Source: an uncultured Sutterella sp.
Lineage (GTDB): Bacteria > Pseudomonadota > Gammaproteobacteria > Burkholderiales > Burkholderiaceae_F
Assembly (NCBI GenBank): GCA_905202595.1
Contig: CAJKSP010000031.1
Location: 1-28,290, forward strand
DNA length: 28,290 nucleotides
Direction of reading: 5' to 3'
Under the pieces are notes generated by a model that saw nothing but the letters and a program-made list of their open reading frames with translations, was not told the origin of the DNA and made no database searches. The position numbers and the translations under genes were made by a program. Shown one piece after another: positions 7,076 to 14,573 of this stretch (position 1 is its first letter; each line of letters begins with the position of its first letter).

Positions 7076-10000
7076 TCAGTCGGCTTTCGCTTTGGCGGTG
7101 GCGTTGATCAAGCCGTTGGAGAGCAGGCTCCCCGGCAGCCACATTGCGTAGGCAATGAGCGGGTACATTTGCTTGCCGCGTGCAGCGATCTCATCGCGCG
7201 CTGCTTTTGCGAGCTCTTTCGAGCCGAGCGCATAGAGGCGCAGAAAGCCTTCGCAGGGGTGCCCGTCGGTTGGATCAGACTGCTCCGCAAGCTCTCTCAC
7301 TTTCGCGAAGAATTCGCGCTGCTTGGCTTCAGCTCCCACGGCAGCCTGGGCTGCTTCGAAAAGCTTTTGCCGGACGCCGATGAATTGATCGCCGCCGGAC
7401 TGCAAAATGCTGAGCTGGCAGGTCAAAGTGCCTTTGTCCACGTTGAGGCTGTTGCGTTCAACAAGCTTTCGCCCGAACGGCTCCTTGAATCCAAGGCTTT
7501 TGTCAAGCGTTCCCTCTGGAATCCAGACATTCCAATGGGTCAGGCGGCCATTTTGTCTTTCGTGTTCAATGAATTCGCACAGGCGCTTCAGCAGGGAATT
7601 GTCGGTGCCGGTTCCTGACGGGGTCGTATAGCTTCCGAAGAAATCCAGAACGGTCGAGACATCCACGTTTCTCCAGAGTCTGCCCGACGGTTTTTCTGCG
7701 TGAGGCTGCCATGACGGCCTGTCTTCTTCGTTTTTCCGCTTTCTGGAGTCATAGACGGGATCGTCTTTGGACAGTTCTTTGAAGAAGGCTTGTGCGGCCA
7801 TGAAGTTGGCTCTGACGGCTTCAGGCTTGAGCGAAAGGTTGCGTTCATCCAGAGGCTGGCCGGCAAAGTTCGTCAAGCATTCCTTCGCGGTTTTCATTTT
7901 GTTGCGGGCGGTCACAAGAATGCCTGGGTGCGTCTGCACGACAACTGCATAGTCTTTGGGGGACCGAAGCTGATCGTTCATGCGCTGCACTTGGAAGGAG
8001 AGGTCGTCCAGCGTGAGGCTGACGCTCCGGAATTTGTCCGCCAGCTCCGGCGTCGTGCAGATGCGGCAGAGGTCGCTGTAGCCGTCTCGATAGCCGAACC
8101 AGCGGCCCATCTGCAGAAGCGTATCGGCTGTGCCGGCGCTTCTGACGAAGAGGCTCATGCACAAGTAGGGAATAGTGAGGCCGCGCGAAAGCTTGTTGCC
8201 GCCGATCCATACAATCGGCCTGAAACGGCCTGACGAGGCGCTTGTCGGGCCAGCCAATGCTTCGTGGTCAGGCGCTGGCTCGCCATTGACGACTTGAACC
8301 GTCAGGCTTTGAATGGTTTCCTCTACCAGGGGAAGCAGCTCTTCAAAGGTGCTCGGGAGCGACCAGTCGCGAACGGTGTCTACATCATTGCGGGCGGCCT
8401 GAACTTTTGGGGTTACTTCAAGCTGACGGGAAAAGGCCTTCGCAAAAGGCTTCAGTTCGTCAGCGCGCTCCTGTCCTCCTGCATAGTCGAGCGTAGCTCT
8501 GATTTCCTTGATCTGCTCGCTGAACTGCTTGGCAATGTGGCTGTGAATCGTCACGCTTTGAGACGCATGAACGAGCATGCTGCTGACGACAGGCTTGCCC
8601 CGAGAAGGGGTCTGGCCTTTCCCTAGCGCCCGCCAAGCCCGAATGGCCGCGGAAACAATAAATTCGGCCAAGCATTTTTTGGCTGGAGCCGGCAGCTTTT
8701 TAATCCCTGAATCGATCTTAGGCTTCTTGGTCCTTCTCTGCGGGGAGGTCCTTCTCTGCGGGGACCATCTCCTCGCTACAGTAGACGGGAAGGGCTCATA
8801 GAGAATCGCATCCAGAGCATCTTCCGGATCAAAGAACTCATTCGGGCCGAAATAATTTTTCGGCGTTGGAATGAATTCGATGAAGTCGCTGGGGAAAAGG
8901 TCCGGACCGAGCCCCTCTGAACGGACGGCTGCGTCAGCAAAGAGATTCGCAAAAGGAGAAGCTGTATAGCCGACGTAGGCGCATCGGGGGAATAGGGCGA
9001 TGAGCGTTCGGATGGATTTGTTGATTGCGGTTGCTTCTTCGGCTTTTTTTGTGTCGCTGTCTTTGGTTTGTTTGGCAGGCTTGGCTTGTTGGACATGCTC
9101 TGCCAGCTCTTCAACAGTGTCTTGAAGCGACAAGGTGTTGAGCGAAGCTTGATCGGCTTCATCGTCGATCAGCAGCATCGGCGCCTTGCGAGGGTCGCTG
9201 ATGCTGTGCTGGGCCCAAGCTATGACTTTATTGAGCACATGGCTTTCCTTTTTGATGACAAAAAGCCATGGCTGTCCTTCAAACTTGATGCTTGATCCCT
9301 GGAAGTCTTCATCGAGATCCGTCGCAGCCTGCGGAGCGCGCGCATTTTTCCAGCTGTGCTTGAGGGCGACGCCGACTCGATAGGACTTCTTAATGCTCTT
9401 TGAGGTTCTAGCGCTCTTTGAGGCTCTAGCGCTCTTTGAGGCTCTAGCGCTGGAGGCGGGATCTTTTGCAGTCGTGTCGAAGCCTGTGAAAATTTCGTCC
9501 AAGCGCTGCTGAGTCTGCCGACGGAGGTCGTTGTGGATGCCGGAAAGGATGATGAAGACTTTGTAGCCGGCATCTGCAGCTTTGGCAACGAGGGCGGAAT
9601 AATTGGCAGTTTTTCCTGCTTGAATGGCGCCGATGACAAGACCGTGAATCTGCCAGTCGCACGAAAAATCCCGAGGATCATGCAGATGACTGAGCACTGA
9701 TTCGCTTTGCGCGTCAATGTTCGAAACGACTGTCGAAGACTGCTTGTCGAGCATGACCTCCTTGGCCAGCGGCCAGTAGTAGCGCTCCTTCAAGCGCTCT
9801 TCAGTAAGCCACGATTGCCGCTCTTGCTTGTGAGGCGTGATGACGACAGGAAGCGGCATGGAAAATCGCTCGGTCAGCTGACTGTACAAGTCGTCGAAGG
9901 CCGCGGAGCAATACATTTTTAGCTGTGGGTAATCCTTTGTCCAATCATCCCAAAGCTGATGAATGATTTTTGAAATCTCTCCGCCCAGCAGGAATCGGTC

Positions 10001-10117
10001 AGCCCCAGCTTTTTTGGCAATGGCTTCCGTAGCGGCGTTTTCAAAGCTTTTCCAAAAGCCCCTGGTTGCTTGACTCCATTGGGCTGGGGAGGTGCCTTTA
10101 ATTTCAGAAGATGTCAT
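7076..10117 (-). CDS. Z1-domain superfamily II helicase-like ATPase
   Basis: A 1013-residue protein with the Z1 arrangement. The Walker A loop is GAIQAGKT (163-170), then Walker B LLIDDEAD (315-322), a YTASPFA motif (384-390), WIGGNKLSRGLT (637-648) and QMGRWFGYRDGY (669-680), which correspond to the late helicase motifs. Z1 proteins are predicted to hydrolyse ATP while remodelling or moving along DNA for partner nucleases. The ATG overlaps the stop of the upstream MORC-like gene by one base (TGATG), a sign of translational coupling and of a joint complex. Two basic Ser/Arg/Lys stretches, at residues 224-244 and 452-466, are encoded by tandem 18-bp repeats and probably are flexible loops inserted between the ATPase motifs. 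The last 300 residues have no motif I recognise. Confidence 0.9.
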   Translation of the reverse strand: MTSSEIKGTSPAQWSQATRGFWKSFENAATEAIAKKAGADRFLLGGEISKIIHQLWDDWTKDYPQLKMYCSAAFDDLYSQLTERFSMPLPVVITPHKQERQSWLTEERLKERYYWPLAKEVMLDKQSSTVVSNIDAQSESVLSHLHDPRDFSCDWQIHGLVIGAIQAGKTANYSALVAKAADAGYKVFIILSGIHNDLRRQTQQRLDEIFTGFDTTAKDPASSARASKSARASKSARTSKSIKKSYRVGVALKHSWKNARAPQAATDLDEDFQGSSIKFEGQPWLFVIKKESHVLNKVIAWAQHSISDPRKAPMLLIDDEADQASLNTLSLQDTVEELAEHVQQAKPAKQTKDSDTKKAEEATAINKSIRTLIALFPRCAYVGYTASPFANLFADAAVRSEGLGPDLFPSDFIEFIPTPKNYFGPNEFFDPEDALDAILYEPFPSTVARRWSPQRRTSPQRRTKKPKIDSGIKKLPAPAKKCLAEFIVSAAIRAWRALGKGQTPSRGKPVVSSMLVHASQSVTIHSHIAKQFSEQIKEIRATLDYAGGQERADELKPFAKAFSRQLEVTPKVQAARNDVDTVRDWSLPSTFEELLPLVEETIQSLTVQVVNGEPAPDHEALAGPTSASSGRFRPIVWIGGNKLSRGLTIPYLCMSLFVRSAGTADTLLQMGRWFGYRDGYSDLCRICTTPELADKFRSVSLTLDDLSFQVQRMNDQLRSPKDYAVVVQTHPGILVTARNKMKTAKECLTNFAGQPLDERNLSLKPEAVRANFMAAQAFFKELSKDDPVYDSRKRKNEEDRPSWQPHAEKPSGRLWRNVDVSTVLDFFGSYTTPSGTGTDNSLLKRLCEFIEHERQNGRLTHWNVWIPEGTLDKSLGFKEPFGRKLVERNSLNVDKGTLTCQLSILQSGGDQFIGVRQKLFEAAQAAVGAEAKQREFFAKVRELAEQSDPTDGHPCEGFLRLYALGSKELAKAARDEIAARGKQMYPLIAYAMWLPGSLLSNGLINATAKAKAD
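8729..8764. repeat. Two-copy 18-bp in-frame tandem repeat in the Z1 gene
   Basis: The unit GGTCCTTCTCTGCGGGGA is present twice without interruption (8729-8746 and 8747-8764). Read on the minus strand it encodes two copies of a six-residue SPQRRT element in a basic loop of the Z1 protein (about residues 452-463). The copies are identical, which suggests recent duplication or copy-number slippage; any change in copy number keeps the reading frame. Confidence 0.9.
9395..9448. repeat. Three-copy 18-bp in-frame tandem repeat in the Z1 gene
   Basis: Three adjacent 18-bp units (9395-9412, 9413-9430, 9431-9448) begin GCTCTTTGAG; the second and third are identical and the first differs by one base. 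On the minus strand they encode ARASKS, ARASKS and ARTSKS, a Ser/Lys/Arg-rich linker between the Walker A and Walker B motifs of the Z1 protein (about residues 224-241). Copy-number change would be in frame and would lengthen or shorten a surface loop. Confidence 0.9.
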
Positions 10118-13100
10118 CAGTTGCTTCCTTCAATTTCGTCAAGGACGTCGCCCCATGCGCTGAAAGGCGGCGTGGCGCGCAGTTCGTCGACAGCCTCTGC
10201 CGGGCTCTCCTTCTTCAGAGCAGCCATGGCGGCGACGAGTTCGGCAAGGCCGACGCGAGCGGTGCTGCTCAGCAGAGCGAAAGGCGCTTTGTCCTGTTGC
10301 GAGGGATGCGCGAGAGCAAGGATTTCAAGGATTCCCTTTACAACGCCCGGCTCTTTGGCATTGACGAGCGCCTGCGTTGCCGCTTCTCCCAGGGGGGAGG
10401 CAAAATCGACGCAGGTTCCTTCGCCTCGAATTTTCTTCCAGAGAGAGTCCGGCGCAGCCGCCTGTGTCTGCAGGCTGTCCGCAGGGGCTTGTCCATTCAA
10501 AGCCTGAGCTGATTTTTGCGCGGCCGCATCGGCGCGAAGCCGCAGAATTTTGATCAGCTCGCTCCATTTGGGCTTGCGCGGAATCGTAATAGTGCTTTTG
10601 CGGATGTCGAGCTGCCAGTCCAGATCGTCTTCGCTGTTGAATTCCAGCTTGATTCGCGCAAGGCCGTAGAGCGGATCGCGTCGGATGCCCAAGTGCATCC
10701 ATCCGGCACAGCAGATGAGCCTTTTGTTCCGGTAGATGAAGAAGCCTTGGAGATCCAGCAGGTCGTCAGGCCCGTACAGAAAGTCGTCAGGATTGGCCGG
10801 ATCTGGAATGGGAACGACGTAAGGCTGAATGATCACTTTGCCAGCCGAAGCAGGATCGTCCGTCCACTGCTCCTCAGCATAGTTTGCCGGGCTCGAAAAG
10901 CTTGAGGTGAAGAATGGATCCCAGGGCTTGACAGAGCGCAGACTCGGACCAAAAAGAATTTGGACTTCCGGCTTGAGCGTCATGGGATCCGCTTCAAGGT
11001 ATCGGTGAAAGGTCAGGCGCAGATGCTTCTCCAAGCGCTCAAGCGCTTTGAGCCGCACTTTGCGCTGCTCCTGAGGCAGACTGGCCTTCGAAGCGAAGCT
11101 TCTGTCGATTTTTTCCCAGAGAACGACTGTGCCGGCGTCCTGCGCTTTGAGGTCGTCAAAGCGGGAGTCTTTTTCGGGTTCGGCCACGCGCTCGATTTCC
11201 CATGCATCCTTGCTGGCCAGATCGTCCAGATCCCAAAGAAAGGCGCTGAGGGCCCCGTTTTTCTTTGAGCAGACGATTAGGCGTCGGCATTGAGAAAACG
11301 AAGCAGTTTTCAATCCCAACCCAAATCGGCCGAGATCAGTCTTTCGGCGAGCTCTCTTTGGAGATGATGAACCAAAGCGCATAGCTTGAATCAATTCATC
11401 TTCAGTCATGCCGCATCCGTCATCTCGAATGGAAAGCCAGCCGTTCGAAGGGTTCTCCGAATAATCAATCCAAATATGCTCGGCATGCGCGGCAATGCTG
11501 TTGTCAATGATGTCGGCAACAGCGGCGCCGAGAGAATACCCTAGGCCGCGAAGAGATTCGCTCAGAATCGGCGCGCTTGGCGGAAGATCAATATATTGAG
11601 AATTCTCATTCGTCTGAGCCGCAGTCGGCATTGCATCTTCATGCAGAATTGCTTCCGTCTCTTCGGGGGAAAGAGCATTCAAAGGAGCGTCTTCCGGCTC
11701 CAAATCGCCATATTCTTCGGGGTTCTGAGGCGGAAGGGAATCTGAGCCCGCGTCTTCGTCTTCATTTAAAACGTCGCCGTCATCAAGAATCAAGGCAGGC
11801 GCAGAGTTCTTGCTCGGGTCTGAAGTGAGAGCCTCTTTGCTGGCGATTGAAGATTGCAAACCGGAAGCCGATTCGTTGCTTTCGGCAGAATCAGCGCCTG
11901 CTGAATGACTTTCAAGAGATGCGGACGAAGAATGCGGGCGATTGTCGGCGGCGGCAGATTGCGAGCCGGTCCTTGCCGAAGGAGGAAGTTCGCTCCCTGC
12001 TTCAGAAGGCGGCTGAATGCTCGGCCGTCTTGGCTTGGGATATGCTGCCGCAAAGGACGACGGATCTGGCAGGCGCCTTCCCGAAGTCAGCCAGGCTATG
12101 GCCACCTTCCAGGACTCTGGGAGAAGCACCTCTCGGTCTTCGGCGTTGAGAAGGCGCTGAGCAGTCGAAAGCATCTGCTGCATGCGTTGGCATACCAGCA
12201 TTTTTGCTTCCTGATTGATGCATTTAATGTCGAGTGCTGTGCCTGTCGGTCCTAAGATCGAACCCATTTTCCATGGATTGGCTCCGATGTCCAGCAGGAT
12301 TTCGCAGATGCTGGGCAGACCATAGCGGAGGGCAACTCCTAATGGAGTCAATTCATGAATGATTCTTGATTCAAGCAGGCTGGGATGCTTTCTTAAGATG
12401 CGAAGCAAGGCGTCTGCATCGCAATTGCCGATGATGGAAGGCAGATCTCGTACACCGGAAAAAACAGTGGTGCGAGACGGGTTCTCATTCCAGTCTAGAT
12501 TCAAAAGAGAGAAATGAAGGCTTTCGGCTTGCCGCTGGACCGCTGATAGAAATGACTTGTTGTCATTTTTCCAAATTGCATTCACTATAAGCGTTGTCAA
12601 GCAAGATCGGCTGGACCGAGAAGCTTGGATCAAGAGAGCATCTGCCTCATCAACGGAAATGCTGGGTTCCTTCAATTCGAGATAAAGCTGCAGTTCTGCA
12701 GGATTGTCCTCTTGAATGGCTTTGATCGGATTGATGCAGTTCAGCACGCTTTTTTCAGGAATAAACGGCTTTGCATCGGATTCGCATTTAGTTGGGATGC
12801 TTTCATTGGAGGCATTGGGAGACTGTTCTGACAGCCAATTGCCCAGGTCTGAACCGTGCATCCGATAGGCGATTTCTACAGCAGTCTGCCCATGAGAGTC
12901 ATGCAGCATCGGACTGACGCCAAGCTGAAGAAGCTTTTCGATTCTCGGCTTGTTGTTCTTTGCGGTCAGATGATGGATGGAGGCAACAGAATCGAGCAGA
13001 GGCTTCGTGATGAGGCGGTCGCAGTTCAGATCATAAAAATTGCCTGAAGGCACCTTGCAGAAGGCAGCGGTGATTTTCTGCATCAGCTCGGAGGCAAAGA

Positions 13101-13680
13101 TCGGATGCCGCCTGAACTGAATCATGAATCGGATGATGGAAAAGCCTGCAAGGCTTTGCTGGGCATTGGGATCCGCTCCTGCGCGGAAAAGAATGCCGGC
13201 TGCTTCGGCTTGGCCGTTCATAATCGCGGTCAGCAGAGCAGTGTAGCCCCAGGCATCGCGGGCATCAGCAGAAACGCCTTTTTGGAGAAGAAGACGCATG
13301 CGGTCTGCGTCGCCAAGTGCGGCGGCCAAAGTGAGTCCTTGGCATTCCGGCCATGGCTCTTCCTGCTTGAGGCCGCCAAGCCGCTCCCAGCTTCGCACGG
13401 AATCAGCCAGTTCGCAGCTGCCGGCTGCAAGGATCAGGCCGCCGGCGCATTGCCCGAATTTCGACTCGATGAATGGGTTCGCGCCTTCGTCCAAAAGCCT
13501 TCCTGCCAGCTCCCAATTGAGCTTTCTGACAGCGGCAAGAAGAAGCGTTACGCCGTTTTCATCAGCATGATCAGGACTGATCTGCTTTTTTTCGACAGCA
13601 TTCATGACTGCCGAAACAGCTTCTGGCGAATTTTGATTCACCAGTGCGAAGAGTCTGTTTGAGATTGGATTCTGGATCAT
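10117..13680 (-). CDS. Ankyrin-repeat protein fused to a MORC/MutL-type GHKL ATPase
   Basis: A 1187-residue, three-part protein. Residues about 38-480 hold scattered ankyrin-like units, clearest at 41-70, 115-173, 236-270 and 443-470, with the usual pattern of a helix pair, LL and G(A/V)xP. Residues about 550-690 form a Ser/Pro/Asp/Glu-rich linker. The rest is a GHKL ATPase: N-box DIIDNS (723-728), G1 box DDGCGM (753-758), G2 box GRFGLGLKTASF (784-795), and an S5-type second half with GFFIYRNKRLI (979-989) whose Lys986 fits the conserved S5 lysine. MORC-like ATPases dimerise on ATP and are predicted to clamp or remodel DNA in restriction systems. The ankyrin region is a probable protein-binding or sensing module. 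The start at 13680 has no strong ribosome binding site; the stop overlaps the Z1 start. Base composition in the ankyrin half is more AT-rich than in the flanking housekeeping genes. Confidence 0.9.
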   Translation of the reverse strand: MIQNPISNRLFALVNQNSPEAVSAVMNAVEKKQISPDHADENGVTLLLAAVRKLNWELAGRLLDEGANPFIESKFGQCAGGLILAAGSCELADSVRSWERLGGLKQEEPWPECQGLTLAAALGDADRMRLLLQKGVSADARDAWGYTALLTAIMNGQAEAAGILFRAGADPNAQQSLAGFSIIRFMIQFRRHPIFASELMQKITAAFCKVPSGNFYDLNCDRLITKPLLDSVASIHHLTAKNNKPRIEKLLQLGVSPMLHDSHGQTAVEIAYRMHGSDLGNWLSEQSPNASNESIPTKCESDAKPFIPEKSVLNCINPIKAIQEDNPAELQLYLELKEPSISVDEADALLIQASRSSRSCLTTLIVNAIWKNDNKSFLSAVQRQAESLHFSLLNLDWNENPSRTTVFSGVRDLPSIIGNCDADALLRILRKHPSLLESRIIHELTPLGVALRYGLPSICEILLDIGANPWKMGSILGPTGTALDIKCINQEAKMLVCQRMQQMLSTAQRLLNAEDREVLLPESWKVAIAWLTSGRRLPDPSSFAAAYPKPRRPSIQPPSEAGSELPPSARTGSQSAAADNRPHSSSASLESHSAGADSAESNESASGLQSSIASKEALTSDPSKNSAPALILDDGDVLNEDEDAGSDSLPPQNPEEYGDLEPEDAPLNALSPEETEAILHEDAMPTAAQTNENSQYIDLPPSAPILSESLRGLGYSLGAAVADIIDNSIAAHAEHIWIDYSENPSNGWLSIRDDGCGMTEDELIQAMRFGSSSPKRARRKTDLGRFGLGLKTASFSQCRRLIVCSKKNGALSAFLWDLDDLASKDAWEIERVAEPEKDSRFDDLKAQDAGTVVLWEKIDRSFASKASLPQEQRKVRLKALERLEKHLRLTFHRYLEADPMTLKPEVQILFGPSLRSVKPWDPFFTSSFSSPANYAEEQWTDDPASAGKVIIQPYVVPIPDPANPDDFLYGPDDLLDLQGFFIYRNKRLICCAGWMHLGIRRDPLYGLARIKLEFNSEDDLDWQLDIRKSTITIPRKPKWSELIKILRLRADAAAQKSAQALNGQAPADSLQTQAAAPDSLWKKIRGEGTCVDFASPLGEAATQALVNAKEPGVVKGILEILALAHPSQQDKAPFALLSSTARVGLAELVAAMAALKKESPAEAVDELRATPPFSAWGDVLDEIEGSN

Positions 13681-14017
13681 GCTTTTTTAGCGGTAATCGA
13701 TTGTCGTCATTGGAAGATTGATGCAGCGTCGGCTCTTCCGAAATGCATCAGGCGCCAAGCGTCGTTGGACGAGAGGCTTCTGCTGGCAGGCGGCTCTGCC
13801 TCAGGCAGCAAAGGGCGACGCCCGGCTTGCCGGCGCGAGTCCCAGCGGCGGATTGAGAGGCGCTGCGGCGCGGCTCTTGAGGTCGGACAATGATCGACCG
13901 GAAGCGGCCTGATGAAAGAAGATGGAGGCCGCTGTGCGGCAGGCAGGTTTTATTTTTATGTTTTCATCCATGCCGTTCTCTAATGGCGTTGAACTGTATC
14001 GGATGCTTTTAATCCTA
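13681..14017. other. 337-bp gene-free gap inside the defence locus
   Basis: This gap separates vsr from the ankyrin/MORC gene. It contains an inverted repeat with 8-bp arms (AGCGGCCT at 13903-13910 and AGGCCGCT at 13926-13933), then a T-rich tract on the plus strand at 13948-13965, read as an A-rich tract in the direction of the minus-strand genes. I see no convincing coding sequence: a plus-strand 64-codon frame here is Ala/Arg-rich with no ribosome binding site or family resemblance. The likeliest contents are a terminator or processing hairpin after vsr and a promoter for the ankyrin/MORC-Z1-DUF4420-AIPR genes, but no confident -35/-10 pair is visible. Confidence 0.5.
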
Positions 14018-14554
14018 TCAGGCGGTGCGCTGTTTGACGTCGCAATCCGATTTCATCGGCGGCTGAGCTGAGGCTCCCTGAGCGAACGCTGAGGCTGCCT
14101 CGACCTCGGTTCGGCCGATGTCCAGCCGAGGCTCTCTGCCAGGACTGCGTATGAAGCCTGCCATAAGCGCAAGAAGCTCGCCGGCAAGCTTGGGACGGCA
14201 GGCGCATTCCCAAACGACAAGAATGCGCCACCCGGCGTTCAGCAGCGCTTGGATGCTTTGGCGGTCCCGCTCTTGATTGCGGCGGAGCTTTTCGTTCCAA
14301 TAATTTGTGTTGGATGAAGGATGCGTTGCTTTTGAGCATCCTTTATGCACATGCCAGAAGCATCCATTGACGAAGACGGCTGTGCGCCATTTGGCCAGCA
14401 CGATGTCCGGCTTGCCCGGCAGCGATTTGACGTGCAGGCGGTAGCGGAAGCCTGCGGCAAAAAGCAGCTTGCGAACGAAGATTTCCGGCTTGGTGTCGTC
14501 CGAACGGATGCGGGACATCACCCGAGAGCGCTCTTCCCGCGAAAAAGTATCCAT
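14018..14554 (-). CDS. vsr: Very short patch repair endonuclease (Vsr)
   Basis: A 178-residue Vsr-family nickase that should cut 5' of the T in T:G mismatches made when 5-methylcytosine deaminates, here protecting sites of the adjacent methyltransferase. The family features are a starting REERSRVMSRIRSDDT segment (6-21), LPGKPD (45-50, catalytic Asp50), NGCFWHVHKGC (63-73) and a VVWECA block (113-118). His64 of the E. coli enzyme aligns by eye with Asn63, while the second catalytic-site histidine is kept as His68. About 40 residues after the usual end form a low-complexity tail. The ATG at 14554 starts 19 bases after the methyltransferase stop; an upstream TTG at 14596 would overlap it. Pairing with a C5 methyltransferase supports the call. 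Confidence 0.92.
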   Translation of the reverse strand: MDTFSREERSRVMSRIRSDDTKPEIFVRKLLFAAGFRYRLHVKSLPGKPDIVLAKWRTAVFVNGCFWHVHKGCSKATHPSSNTNYWNEKLRRNQERDRQSIQALLNAGWRILVVWECACRPKLAGELLALMAGFIRSPGREPRLDIGRTEVEAASAFAQGASAQPPMKSDCDVKQRTA

Positions 14555-14573
14555 GACGAAGCAGGGCGAGGAT

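Noticed and set aside
8729..9448. CRISPR array
   Set aside because: The repeats are contiguous 18-bp in-frame units without spacers and lie inside the Z1 coding sequence.
13718..13912. 64-codon plus-strand frame in the gap between vsr and the ankyrin/MORC gene
   Set aside because: Ala/Arg-rich, no ribosome binding site, no family resemblance; not enough to call a controller protein.
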